From Roseobacter sp. SK209-2-6 (GTDB taxonomy: Bacteria; Pseudomonadota; Alphaproteobacteria; Rhodobacterales; Rhodobacteraceae): DNA of 64,000 nt. The position numbers and the translations under genes were made by a program. The stretch is from the NCBI RefSeq assembly GCF_000169455.1, contig NZ_AAYC01000002.1, positions 434,001 to 498,000 of the forward strand, given 5' to 3'. The notes under the pieces are model-generated. The model was not told where the DNA came from and made no database searches. It saw only the letters and a list, made by a program, of their open reading frames with translations. Below, one piece after another: positions 9,064-17,021 of this stretch (positions are counted from its first letter, which is position 1; every line of letters begins with the position of its first letter).

Positions 9064-10020
9064 TCAGGCTTTGAACCTAGCGATAACAGGCCCGATGACC
9101 TTGGTTGCCAGCGGGATCAGCAAGAGCCCAAGTGCAACACCAAAAACCCCATCCATCGTCGCTTTGGCAGTCCATTCGACAAACCCCGTCCAGCCCGCGG
9201 GAACCATATGTCCCAGTGCATAGGCCCAGTCATGGATATGATGGCCCAGCCAGCCAAAGCCCAATACCTCTAGCCCATGGATGACGATGGAGCCCCCGAC
9301 CCATAGCATGGCCGCGGTTCCAACGACTGAAAGGATCCACATCAGGATCGGCATGAATTTCACCAGACCCCGCCCCAGTCCACGGCCTATCGGAGTTGGG
9401 GCCTTGTTGCTCAGATAAAGGCCTACATCATCCATTTTCACGATCAATGCGACAGAACCATAGACTGCGACAGTCACGCCAATGGCTACGACTGCCAGGG
9501 TTGCGGCCTGCATCCAGACATTTGGTGCTTCGATCGCGGCCAGAGCGATGGTCATGATCTCAGCACTTAGGATGAAATCCGTCTTGATCGCCCCTTTGAT
9601 CTTTTCTTCTTCCAGGTGGCCTGGATCTTTGACGCTCATATCCTCAGCAATTTCATGGCTTGCATGGGGGAAGAGCACGTGGAAGATCTTCTCGGCCCCT
9701 TCGAAACAGAGATAACTGCCGCCCAGCATCAGCAAAGGTGTGATTGCCCAGGGCGCGAAATTTGCCAAAAGCATGGCCACAGGCATCAAGAGAACAAGCT
9801 TGTTGAACAGCGAGCCCCGGGTGATCCGCCAGATGATCGGCAACTCCCGCGCTGGTTCGAATCCCTGGACATATTTCGGCGTCACAGCGGCATCATCAAT
9901 GATCACACCAGCGGTTTTTGCCCCGGCCTTCCCCGCAGCCGCAGCCACGTCATCCACCGATGCTGCCGCAACCTTTGCAATTCCAGCCACATCATCCAAA
10001 AGCGCCAGCAAACCGCTCAT
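9064..10020 (-). CDS. DUF808 (YedI-family) inner membrane protein
   Basis: The 318-residue product shows the DUF808 pattern: an N-terminal MSGLLALLDDVAGIAKVAAA followed by DDAAVTPKYVQGFEPARELPI. Several membrane helices come next (about residues 90-110, 150-175, 180-200, 225-250 and 285-310), separated by the charged segment DMSVKDPGHLEEEKIKGAIK. The E. coli relative YedI is an uncharacterised membrane protein, so no biochemical role can be given. It is the first gene of a two-gene operon and is divergent from gap, sharing a 240-base intergenic region that holds repeated GTTANCG elements. Confidence 0.9.
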   Translation of the reverse strand: MSGLLALLDDVAGIAKVAAASVDDVAAAAGKAGAKTAGVIIDDAAVTPKYVQGFEPARELPIIWRITRGSLFNKLVLLMPVAMLLANFAPWAITPLLMLGGSYLCFEGAEKIFHVLFPHASHEIAEDMSVKDPGHLEEEKIKGAIKTDFILSAEIMTIALAAIEAPNVWMQAATLAVVAIGVTVAVYGSVALIVKMDDVGLYLSNKAPTPIGRGLGRGLVKFMPILMWILSVVGTAAMLWVGGSIVIHGLEVLGFGWLGHHIHDWAYALGHMVPAGWTGFVEWTAKATMDGVFGVALGLLLIPLATKVIGPVIARFKA

Positions 10021-10086
10021 CTCAACAAACCCTCATCCAAGGTTAATCTTTTTTTGCAACCTACCCCATCTGTGGCGCGACACAAG

Positions 10087-10174
10087 CGTTAGCGCCACCG
10101 AATGTAAAGAGCCCTGAACCCGTTAACGCCACCGGTTAAAATCGTTACCGCCACCAGTCCATTTTTGCGCTAAC
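10087..10174. promoter_or_regulatory. Repeated GTTANCGCC elements upstream of gap
   Basis: Three direct copies of CGTTANCGCCACC lie at 10087-10100, 10121-10135 and 10143-10157. An inverted half copy, GCGCTAAC, is at 10167-10174. All lie 90-175 bases upstream of the gap start, in the region divergent from the DUF808 gene. The half-site GTTAnCG is the sort bound by LacI-family regulators. CceR, a LacI-family controller of central carbon genes in Rhodobacter, is a candidate binder, but that assignment is inference from function and motif shape. Confidence 0.5.
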
Positions 10175-10262
10175 AGGCTGGGTTTTAGCCGTTTTTGCCC
10201 CTTTAGCAGGACCCCAATGAAGTCTATATGCGACGCAAGATTTGCTCGCCTGGAGAAGACGC

Positions 10263-11264
10263 ATGACCATCAAAGTCGGGATTAACGGTTTTGGCCGCAT
10301 CGGCCGCTGCACCCTGTCACATATCGCAGCCTCGGGCCGCGACGACATCGAAGTGATCAAAGTCAATGCAACGGGCCCACTGGAAACCGCTGCACATCTG
10401 ATCAAATACGACTCTGTGCATGGCCGTTTCCCTGGTGAAGTTACACTCGGCGAAGGCACCATGAACCTAGGCCGTGGTGATATGCAGATGTTTTCCACCT
10501 ACGATATGGCAGAGCTGGACTGGTCGGGCTGCGACGTTGTTCTAGAATGCACCGGCAAGTTCAACGACGGTGAGAAAGCCAAGGCGCATCTGGAACGCGG
10601 CGCCAAGAAAGTTTTGCTGTCTGCACCGGGCAAGAACGTCGACAAGACCATCGTTTTCGGCGTCAACGACGACCAGCTGGAAGCCGGCGACACCATGATC
10701 TCCAACGGCTCCTGCACCACCAACTGCCTGGCGCCGCTGGCCAAAGTGCTGGACGAGGCCTTTGGCATTGAGCACGGCATCATGACCACCATCCACGCTT
10801 ACACCGGTGACCAGCCGACCCTGGACCGCCGTCACAAGGACCTGTACCGCGCCCGCGCTGCAGCCATGTCGATGATCCCAACCTCGACTGGTGCAGCCAA
10901 AGCCCTGGGTGAAGTGCTGCCCAACCTGAAAGGCCGCCTGGACGGCTCCGCCATCCGCGTACCGACCCCGAATGTCTCTGCCGTGGACCTGACCTTCCGC
11001 GCCGGTCGCGATGTGACTGCTGATCAGATCAACGCAGCCGTCAAGGAAGCTGCAGAAGGCCCGATGAAGGGCGTGTTGGGCTACGAGCCAGCGCCGTTGG
11101 TATCCTGCGACTTCAACCATTCGCCCGAAAGCTCGATCTTTGCACCTGACCAGACCCGAGTTCTGGACGGTCGCATGGTGCGCGTTCTGGCCTGGTATGA
11201 CAACGAATGGGGTTTCTCTGTCCGTATGGCAGATGTTGCTGTTGCGATGGGCAAACTGGGCTAA
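10263..11264 (+). CDS. gap: Glyceraldehyde-3-phosphate dehydrogenase
   Basis: The 333-residue enzyme oxidises and phosphorylates glyceraldehyde 3-phosphate with NAD(P) in glycolysis and gluconeogenesis. It shows the Rossmann start IKVGINGFGRIGRC, the catalytic NGSCTTNCLAP near residue 150, HAYTGDQPTLD and the C-terminal WYDNEWGFSVRM. An in-frame ATG at 10242 lies upstream, but GGAGAAG precedes the ATG at 10263, which gives the standard MTIKVGINGFG start. The Arg/Lys content of the coenzyme loop does not let me decide NAD against NADP. A small membrane-protein gene follows after a hairpin. Confidence 0.96.
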   Translation: MTIKVGINGFGRIGRCTLSHIAASGRDDIEVIKVNATGPLETAAHLIKYDSVHGRFPGEVTLGEGTMNLGRGDMQMFSTYDMAELDWSGCDVVLECTGKFNDGEKAKAHLERGAKKVLLSAPGKNVDKTIVFGVNDDQLEAGDTMISNGSCTTNCLAPLAKVLDEAFGIEHGIMTTIHAYTGDQPTLDRRHKDLYRARAAAMSMIPTSTGAAKALGEVLPNLKGRLDGSAIRVPTPNVSAVDLTFRAGRDVTADQINAAVKEAAEGPMKGVLGYEPAPLVSCDFNHSPESSIFAPDQTRVLDGRMVRVLAWYDNEWGFSVRMADVAVAMGKLG

Positions 11265-11289
11265 ACCGCTTAGCTCTATTGAGATTTGG

Positions 11290-11322
11290 CGCCCGCTCAG
11301 GCATATCTGAGCGGGCGTTCTT
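11290..11322 (+). terminator. Terminator-like hairpin after gap
   Basis: CGCCCGCTCAG pairs with CTGAGCGGGCG and is followed by TTCTTATTTT. The T run is interrupted, so partial read-through into the small gene at 11341 is possible. Confidence 0.65.
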
Positions 11323-11340
11323 ATTTTCGGCGGTATCTCA

Positions 11341-11484
11341 ATGACTAACAAGATTGCTATCTGGCTCGGCATTCTGCTGATCGGCGCCATTGCCATCGAT
11401 GTTTTTCTTAGTGGGCCCGTCCACCTGGTCTTTCTCGGCAAGAAGTTCTTTGAACTGCTCGACTGGGTCGCCTTCTGGCGCTGA
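11341..11484 (+). CDS. 47-residue single-pass membrane protein next to gap
   Basis: An ATG at 11341 opens a 47-codon frame ending TGA at 11482-11484. The product has one hydrophobic helix, IAIWLGILLIGAIAIDVFL, and an amphipathic, aromatic C-terminus, FLGKKFFELLDWVAFWR. Proteins of this size and style sit beside gap in related Rhodobacterales and are sometimes mislabelled as the dehydrogenase; this is recollection, not a search. Transcription presumably comes from gap read-through. No strong ribosome binding site is visible, which lowers confidence. Confidence 0.6.
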   Translation: MTNKIAIWLGILLIGAIAIDVFLSGPVHLVFLGKKFFELLDWVAFWR

Positions 11485-11572
11485 CTCCTTACCCGCGCAG
11501 AGGCACCTGTATTGCGCCCGCGAATAGATATGCCCTCCAGTGGAACGAAATCTCAAACCCACCGAGAAGAAA

Positions 11573-11599
11573 AAAGCCAGGCGAAGACCGCCTGGCTTT
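11573..11599. terminator. Bidirectional terminator between the gap-linked small gene and coaD
   Basis: AAAGCCAGGCG pairs with CGCCTGGCTTT around an AAGAC loop, with an A run on the left and T residues on the right. It suits convergent transcripts. Confidence 0.8.
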
Positions 11600-11630
11600 G
11601 ATGCGACAATCAAAGAAACAGAGGGGATAG

Positions 11631-12131
11631 CTAGGGCGTTTTGCCTAGCCGCTTCGCCAGTTCAGCATTGACCAAAGGTGTTACAAAGCTGGAGACGTCA
11701 CCGTCTAGACGCGCGATCTCCTTTACCAGTTTGGAGGCAATAGCCTGATGGCGCGCCTCTGCCATCAAAAATACGGTTTCGACCGAACTGTCCAAGACCC
11801 TATTCATGCCAACCATTTGATACTCATATTCAAAATCGGCAACAGCCCGCAAGCCGCGAACAATGATCTGTGCGCCAACATCGCGCGCACAATCTATGAG
11901 CAAATTCTCAAAGGGATGGGCCACAATTTCGGTCCCGGTTTGCTCACTGAGTTTGGCACATTCAGCCTCAATCATGACCACCCGCTCTTCCAAGGAGAAC
12001 ATAGGCCCCTTGTCGCGATTGATGGCCACCCCGATTACCAGTTTATCAACCAGTGCGCTTGCCCGGCGAATGATATCTATGTGGCCCAAAGTGATGGGAT
12101 CAAAGGTGCCTGGATACAAGCCGACGCGCAT
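11631..12131 (-). CDS. coaD: Phosphopantetheine adenylyltransferase
   Basis: CoaD adds AMP to 4'-phosphopantetheine, giving dephospho-CoA in coenzyme A synthesis. At 166 residues it has the usual length. It shows MRVGLYPGTFDPITLGHIDI with the nucleotidyl-transferase TxGH motif, the phosphopantetheine-binding region with VRGLRAVADFEYEYQM, and the C-terminal ISSxxVRE equivalent ASKLVKEIA. AGGAGAG precedes the ATG. It stands alone; the 180-base gap to the next minus-strand gene shows nothing else. Confidence 0.96.
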   Translation of the reverse strand: MRVGLYPGTFDPITLGHIDIIRRASALVDKLVIGVAINRDKGPMFSLEERVVMIEAECAKLSEQTGTEIVAHPFENLLIDCARDVGAQIIVRGLRAVADFEYEYQMVGMNRVLDSSVETVFLMAEARHQAIASKLVKEIARLDGDVSSFVTPLVNAELAKRLGKTP

Positions 12132-12313
12132 GGGGCTCTCCTAGCTTTGGTGATTGCGTTCATACTTGTGCGCAGCAAACATATTCACTGTGCGCGATGC
12201 AAGTGGGGAAAATACTGAGCTCCTCTCCCCCTGCGCGTCATCCCGACGCAGAGATCCGCTTCCTAAACAAATAGACCGTATAGGAAACAAACCACCACAT
12301 CGGGCCCGGGATC

Positions 12314-12748
12314 CTAGTGACCCATGATCATGCCTTCGAGGGCATCTTTCTCCATTGCGACCTCTGCTAGCTGTGCTTTGACCACATCCCCAAGAGAGAT
12401 CAGGCCTTTCAGCTTTCCGTCTTCCAGAACCGGCATGTGGCGGAAGCGACCCGTGGTCATCTGCTTAAGGACCTCTTCGACATTCGATTGGGCAGTGCAG
12501 GTCACCAGCTTGCTCGTCATATAGCTGCTTACCGGGTCCGTCAGACAGCCTGGTCCGTTCTGTCCCAACTCGCGGACGATATCCCTTTCTGACAGGATCC
12601 CATCAGCAGCCTCTCCATCGGAAGACACCATAACGGTACCAATCTTCTTGTCAGACAAGAGGCGGGCAGCGTCCGAAACCAAAGTATCCGGCGTCACTGT
12701 AATGACAGAGGCTTCTTTTTTGGAATTCAGAATTGATTGAACCAGCAT
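12314..12748 (-). CDS. Two-CBS-domain protein
   Basis: The product of 144 residues consists of a tandem CBS pair. The first repeat (about residues 10-65) has TLVSDAARLLSDKKIGTVMV and GILSERDIVRE. The second (75-135) has NVEEVLKQMTTGRFRHMPVLE and KLKGLISLGDVVKAQ. Such Bateman modules sense adenine nucleotides or related ligands. No catalytic domain is attached, so it is a stand-alone sensor whose partner is unknown. A frame extension to 12766 was rejected because AGGGAG lies at proper spacing before the ATG at 12748. Confidence 0.9.
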   Translation of the reverse strand: MLVQSILNSKKEASVITVTPDTLVSDAARLLSDKKIGTVMVSSDGEAADGILSERDIVRELGQNGPGCLTDPVSSYMTSKLVTCTAQSNVEEVLKQMTTGRFRHMPVLEDGKLKGLISLGDVVKAQLAEVAMEKDALEGMIMGH

Positions 12749-12806
12749 ATGGGCTCCCTTTTTCAAAAATCGGTTGCTCTACCCCAAGGTTTGCCGCAAC
12801 GCAGCT

Positions 12807-13703
12807 TCAAGTCAAGGCTTCCAACCGAGCCACCTCGTCGCGGATCCCCTTGGCGAGGGCCTGTGCAAAACGATTGAGTCGCTCGCTTCGCTGATCACCT
12901 TGATGGCGCACCAGATAGAAACTCCGACTGAGAGAAAGCTTATCTGTCAGAATTTTGCGCAGCATCCGGTGCGAGGGCAGCGTGAAATCATGCGCAACGC
13001 AGAGGGCCGTGCCCTGAGCCGCCATTTTGATCTGAACAGAAACGGAATTCGAAGCCAGGGCCACGCGTTCAATTCCCAAATCGCTTAGATAATCCAATTC
13101 CTTGTCAAAGATCATATCAGGAATATACCCGATCATCTTGTGCCCCTTCAGATCTTCCAGGGTCTCGATTGCGCCCTTGGCCCTCAGGTAGTGACGAGAC
13201 GCCACCAGATGCAGTTGGTAGTCACAGATTTTCTGCACCAATAGCTGCCCCGCCGAAGGCGCACTCACGGTCACCGCCATATCCGCTTCTCTGCGGCTGA
13301 GGTTGATCACACGGGGCAAAGCCACGATCTGAATGTCCAGATCCGGGTTTTGTTCGGAAATCTCGGCGCAGACCTGTGGCAGAATGTAATTTGCACTGCC
13401 GTCTGGCGCCCCGATACGGATTTGACCCGAAAGCGTATCACTGGGGCCGGTCAGTGCCTCTGCCCCGGCCCGCATCGCCTGTTCAGCGGCTTCTGCATGA
13501 ACCAGCAACCGGTCTCCAGCCGCGCTGAGTGCATAGCCTTGGGGTGATTTCACAAAGAGCGGGGTATCCAGAGCCCCCTCAAATCGAGCGATCCGTCGAC
13601 CAACTGTAGCCGGGTCCATCTTCAGGATCCGTCCTGCACCTGACAGGCTGGCTTCTCTGGCCACAGCCAGAAAGACTTTCATATCATCCCATTGCGGGTC
13701 CAT
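12807..13703 (-). CDS. LysR-family transcriptional regulator divergent from mmsA
   Basis: The protein of about 298 residues has an N-terminal winged helix-turn-helix (WDDMKVFLAVAREASLSGAG through MDPATVGRRIARFEGAL). A LysR effector domain runs from residue ~90 with IRIGAPDGSANYILP. The D-P-A-T-V-G-R-R-I variant of the recognition helix is typical of one LysR subgroup in roseobacters. Divergent placement from mmsA, with 135 bases between them, suggests control of that gene. A GTG six bases further upstream at 13709 is an alternative start, closer to the GGAGG sequence. Confidence 0.88.
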   Translation of the reverse strand: MDPQWDDMKVFLAVAREASLSGAGRILKMDPATVGRRIARFEGALDTPLFVKSPQGYALSAAGDRLLVHAEAAEQAMRAGAEALTGPSDTLSGQIRIGAPDGSANYILPQVCAEISEQNPDLDIQIVALPRVINLSRREADMAVTVSAPSAGQLLVQKICDYQLHLVASRHYLRAKGAIETLEDLKGHKMIGYIPDMIFDKELDYLSDLGIERVALASNSVSVQIKMAAQGTALCVAHDFTLPSHRMLRKILTDKLSLSRSFYLVRHQGDQRSERLNRFAQALAKGIRDEVARLEALT

Positions 13704-13838
13704 CGGCACGGGTCCTCCGTCCTTTAATTAACGCCCTGTTAACCTTTTGCGTTCCTGCAAAGCCTCTTTGAAATCTTTCCTCTTTTCCGACGTTTTTTGC
13801 AAGCCTAGGATTTCGGCAAATGTTCAGAGGAGGATCCG

Positions 13839-15338
13839 ATGGAAGAACTCGGCCACTTTATCAACGGCAAACAGACGGCTGGGACCTCCGGCCGCTTTGA
13901 CGATATCTTCAACCCCGCAACTGGCGAAGTTCAGGCAAAACTGGCCATGGCCAGCGCCGATGAAACCACCGCGATCATCGAAAAGGCCGCCGCCGCACAG
14001 CCAGCATGGGCCGCGACAAACCCACAAAAGCGCGCCCGCGTCATGATGAAAATGGTTCAACTGATGAACCGTGACATGGACAAGCTGGCCGAAGCACTCT
14101 CCCGTGAGCACGGCAAAACCATTCCGGACGCCAAGGGCGACCTGCAGCGTGGTCTCGAAGTGGTGGAATACTGCATCGGCGCGCCACAGATGCTGAAGGG
14201 TGAATACACCGACAGCGCCGGCCCCGGCATCGACATGTATTCCATGCGCCAGGCCCTGGGTGTTGTTGGCTCGATCATGCCCTTCAACTTCCCTGCTATG
14301 ATGCCTCTCTGGCACGTGGGCCCCGCTCTGGCCTGCGGCAATGCCGTGGTTCTGAAACCATCAGAGCGTGACCCATCCGTGCCTCTGATGCTGGCGGAGC
14401 TCTTCGTTGAAGCAGGCCTGCCCGAAGGCGTCTTCCAAGTCGTGAACGGTGACAAAGAAGCTGTCGACACCATTCTGGACAGCGAAATCATCCAGGGGGT
14501 CTCTTTTGTGGGCTCGACCCCGATTGCGCAGTACATCTACTCCCGTGCCACTGCCAATGGCAAACGCGCGCAGTGCTTTGGTGGCGCCAAGAACCACCTG
14601 ATCGTTATGCCTGATGCCGATATCGAACAGGCCGCAGATGCTCTGGTTGGTGCTGGATTTGGCGCGGCTGGCGAACGCTGCATGGCGATCTCGGTTGCCG
14701 TTCCCGTTGGCGAAGAAACAGCGGACAAGCTGATCGCAGCCCTGATCCCACGCGTAGAGAAGCTGAAAGTTGGCCCCTATACCGCTGGTGATGATGTGGA
14801 CCTCGGCCCAGTCGTGACCGCAGCCGCCAAGGACCGGATCCTTGGTCTGGTTCAGTCCGGCGTCGATCAGGGGGCGACCCTGGTTGTTGATAACCGTGAT
14901 TTCAGCCTGCAGGGCTATGAGGATGGTTTCTTTGTTGGTCCACACCTGTTTGACAATGTCACCACCGACATGGACATCTACAAGCAGGAAATCTTTGGGC
15001 CCGTCCTATCCACCGTCCGCGTCGGCTCCTACGAGGAAGCGCTGAAACTGGCGATGGATCATGAATATGGCAACGGCACCGCGATCTTCACCCGCGATGG
15101 TGACACTGCGCGTGATTTCGCATCCCGTGTGAATATCGGCATGGTCGGCATCAACGTGCCAATCCCCGTGCCGCTCGCCTATCACACCTTTGGCGGTTGG
15201 AAGAAATCCATGTTTGGCGATCTAAACCAACATGGTCCGGACAGCTTCAAGTTCTACACACGCACCAAGACCGTGACCTCCCGCTGGCCCTCAGGCATCA
15301 AAGAAGGTGGCGAGTTCAACTTCAAAGCAATGGACTAA
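13839..15338 (+). CDS. mmsA: CoA-acylating methylmalonate-semialdehyde dehydrogenase
   Basis: The enzyme converts methylmalonate semialdehyde to propionyl-CoA (or malonate semialdehyde to acetyl-CoA) in valine, beta-alanine and inositol breakdown. The 499 residues belong to the CoA-acylating branch of the aldehyde dehydrogenase family: SIMPFNFPAMMPLWH in the NAD site, GGAKNHLIVMPDAD, and the active-site Cys in GAAGERCMAIS near residue 285. An AGAGGAGG ribosome binding site precedes the ATG. Propionyl-CoA from this step links it functionally, though not by position, to prpE later in the window. Confidence 0.95.
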   Translation: MEELGHFINGKQTAGTSGRFDDIFNPATGEVQAKLAMASADETTAIIEKAAAAQPAWAATNPQKRARVMMKMVQLMNRDMDKLAEALSREHGKTIPDAKGDLQRGLEVVEYCIGAPQMLKGEYTDSAGPGIDMYSMRQALGVVGSIMPFNFPAMMPLWHVGPALACGNAVVLKPSERDPSVPLMLAELFVEAGLPEGVFQVVNGDKEAVDTILDSEIIQGVSFVGSTPIAQYIYSRATANGKRAQCFGGAKNHLIVMPDADIEQAADALVGAGFGAAGERCMAISVAVPVGEETADKLIAALIPRVEKLKVGPYTAGDDVDLGPVVTAAAKDRILGLVQSGVDQGATLVVDNRDFSLQGYEDGFFVGPHLFDNVTTDMDIYKQEIFGPVLSTVRVGSYEEALKLAMDHEYGNGTAIFTRDGDTARDFASRVNIGMVGINVPIPVPLAYHTFGGWKKSMFGDLNQHGPDSFKFYTRTKTVTSRWPSGIKEGGEFNFKAMD

Positions 15339-15360
15339 GCTCCTACGAACAAACAAAGAA

Positions 15361-15385
15361 GGCCTCGGAGTTTCCGAGGCCTTTT
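15361..15385 (+). terminator. Rho-independent terminator after mmsA
   Basis: GGCCTCGGA pairs with CCGAGGCC around GTTT and is followed by TTTTCTGTTT, 22 bases after the mmsA stop. Confidence 0.85.
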
Positions 15386-15401
15386 CTGTTTCCAACTCAT
15401 C

Positions 15402-16271
15402 TTAATCGACGGCAACCTGGCCAATCTTCAGCGCTTTTTTCATCATGCCAGCGATTTCATCATGCACATCTGGATCCCGCCAATAGCCATTGTGTGACGC
15501 AGGATTCCAGAACTGAAACAATCCTCCGCTGTCCACCCAACGATCCCTGAGACCGCCCTTATCATGCAGCGCCTGGTATCCCGGTGACGTGCCCGCCAGC
15601 GGCATCCCCAGCGCATCGTCCTTGTCATTAAGGTTCAACCACCAGGGTTTGAGACGCTTCTTTTTGGCGATGGCCTTGCCCGGATAGGCTATGGGGTGAA
15701 TATCTTTAGGTTGATAGGAAAACGAAAAGACCGGGATATTGCAGCCAAAGGTCACAAAACCCGCCATTGTATCCAAGCGCTGAAAGGGCGTTGCCCCAGC
15801 GATTTCAGGACGCCCTTGCCGCATGTCATAGATATAGTTCGACATAATATGACCGCCAAGCGAATGCGCCAGAACCAACAGAGGCGTTCCAGGACCGGAG
15901 ATTTCTTCCAGACGCGCAATCGTGTTATGCACCCTTTGATGGATCTGATGGTAAATCTGGTCCCGATCATCCCCCGGATTACGTCTGTAAGAGGCGGCAT
16001 CTGCAAGATTATGCATGACAAAACGACGGGTCTTCATCCAACGCGCCCCCTTGCGTTTGAGGTTCCTCCTCACAAAATCATCCTGGCGGGATTGCAGAAC
16101 ATCCGCCCAAAACACCTCTCTCCAGCCAATGTTGCGAAACACCTGCGAACCCAGTTTTTTCTTCAGTGCTTTGTAGAGGTCTTTGGAAAAGGAAATTTCA
16201 TCAATACCTTGCGAGCTATTCCCTTGGCTGCCCATACCATGAATGACTAGAACGGCTATCCGGTTTGGCAT
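15402..16271 (-). CDS. Putative alpha/beta-hydrolase (lipase/esterase-like)
   Basis: The 289-residue product starts with a strand and oxyanion-type turn, RIAVLVIHGMGSQG. It carries the nucleophile elbow AHSLGGHIMSNYIYDM (Ser about residue 165), both marks of the alpha/beta-hydrolase fold. A late DSGGLFQFWNPASHNGYW segment may give the catalytic His and acid. There is no signal peptide, so it is probably cytoplasmic. The substrate cannot be deduced. A GTG directly before the ATG (16274) is an alternative start. It is monocistronic and converges on mmsA. Confidence 0.75.
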   Translation of the reverse strand: MPNRIAVLVIHGMGSQGNSSQGIDEISFSKDLYKALKKKLGSQVFRNIGWREVFWADVLQSRQDDFVRRNLKRKGARWMKTRRFVMHNLADAASYRRNPGDDRDQIYHQIHQRVHNTIARLEEISGPGTPLLVLAHSLGGHIMSNYIYDMRQGRPEIAGATPFQRLDTMAGFVTFGCNIPVFSFSYQPKDIHPIAYPGKAIAKKKRLKPWWLNLNDKDDALGMPLAGTSPGYQALHDKGGLRDRWVDSGGLFQFWNPASHNGYWRDPDVHDEIAGMMKKALKIGQVAVD

Positions 16272-16421
16272 CACTGTCGCCCTTTCAAATTTGTTTCAGA
16301 AAAAATCAGTAGGAAAAAATCCGCCCTACCACGCGCTTGTGAACGGTAGGCACCTTGGATCTTCAAGGCAGGAGCGGCTATCTGTAAAGTCAAATCTGCA
16401 ACAAAGGAAATGGGTGCTTCT

Positions 16422-17021
16422 ATGTCCCGGAACAAACTGAGCCGACGTTCGACCCTTTTGGGATTTGGGGCAAGCCTCTTCACTCCGGTGGTTTTATCCG
16501 CACAATCCACCGATGCTTTTCCTTCACAAGAGGCACCGATTTCACAGCAACCTCCGGTGAAACGAAACATTTCCTCTTTCCAGCAACAAAGCTGGCAGGA
16601 TCATTTTGATGAATTGGGTGTGGGTTGCCTTTTGGCGGATGTCGCCTCTCGTGCGGTCCATTATTGGGGCGGCGATGGTGAAACCTTCCGCCTCTACCCC
16701 TCCTCGGTGCCAATGTCAGAGGAGCTAACCAAGCGTGGCTATACAAAGGTTGTCCGCAAAGCCAAGAACCCAACCTGGACACCAACGCCGTCGATGCGTG
16801 AACGAGACCCGTCACTGCCTGTTCGAATGGCCGGGGGGGTCGGCAATCCCCTTGGATCTCGCGGCATGTACCTGAGCTGGCCAGCCTATCTGGTTCATGG
16901 CACACATGACACCCGAAAAATCGGACGCCAGAGCTCATCCGGCTGTATTGGTTTATATAACCAACATGTTGAAGAGCTATATGAGCTGGTGAAGGTCGGT
17001 ACGCAGGTCCGGATCCTCTAG
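16422..17021 (+). CDS. L,D-transpeptidase (YkuD domain), Tat-type signal
   Basis: L,D-transpeptidases cross-link peptidoglycan or attach proteins to it in the periplasm. The product of about 199 residues opens with a twin-arginine signal (LSRRSTLLGFGASLF). A spacer and a YkuD catalytic domain of ~130 residues follow. The hallmark is visible: HGTHDTRKIGRQSSSGCIGL, with catalytic His and Cys near residues 163 and 180. An ATG at 16410 is in frame, but its GGA is too close to it; 16422 has looser spacing and leaves the Tat motif intact. The stop overlaps that of the convergent glycosyltransferase gene by four bases. Confidence 0.88.
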   Translation: MSRNKLSRRSTLLGFGASLFTPVVLSAQSTDAFPSQEAPISQQPPVKRNISSFQQQSWQDHFDELGVGCLLADVASRAVHYWGGDGETFRLYPSSVPMSEELTKRGYTKVVRKAKNPTWTPTPSMRERDPSLPVRMAGGVGNPLGSRGMYLSWPAYLVHGTHDTRKIGRQSSSGCIGLYNQHVEELYELVKVGTQVRIL

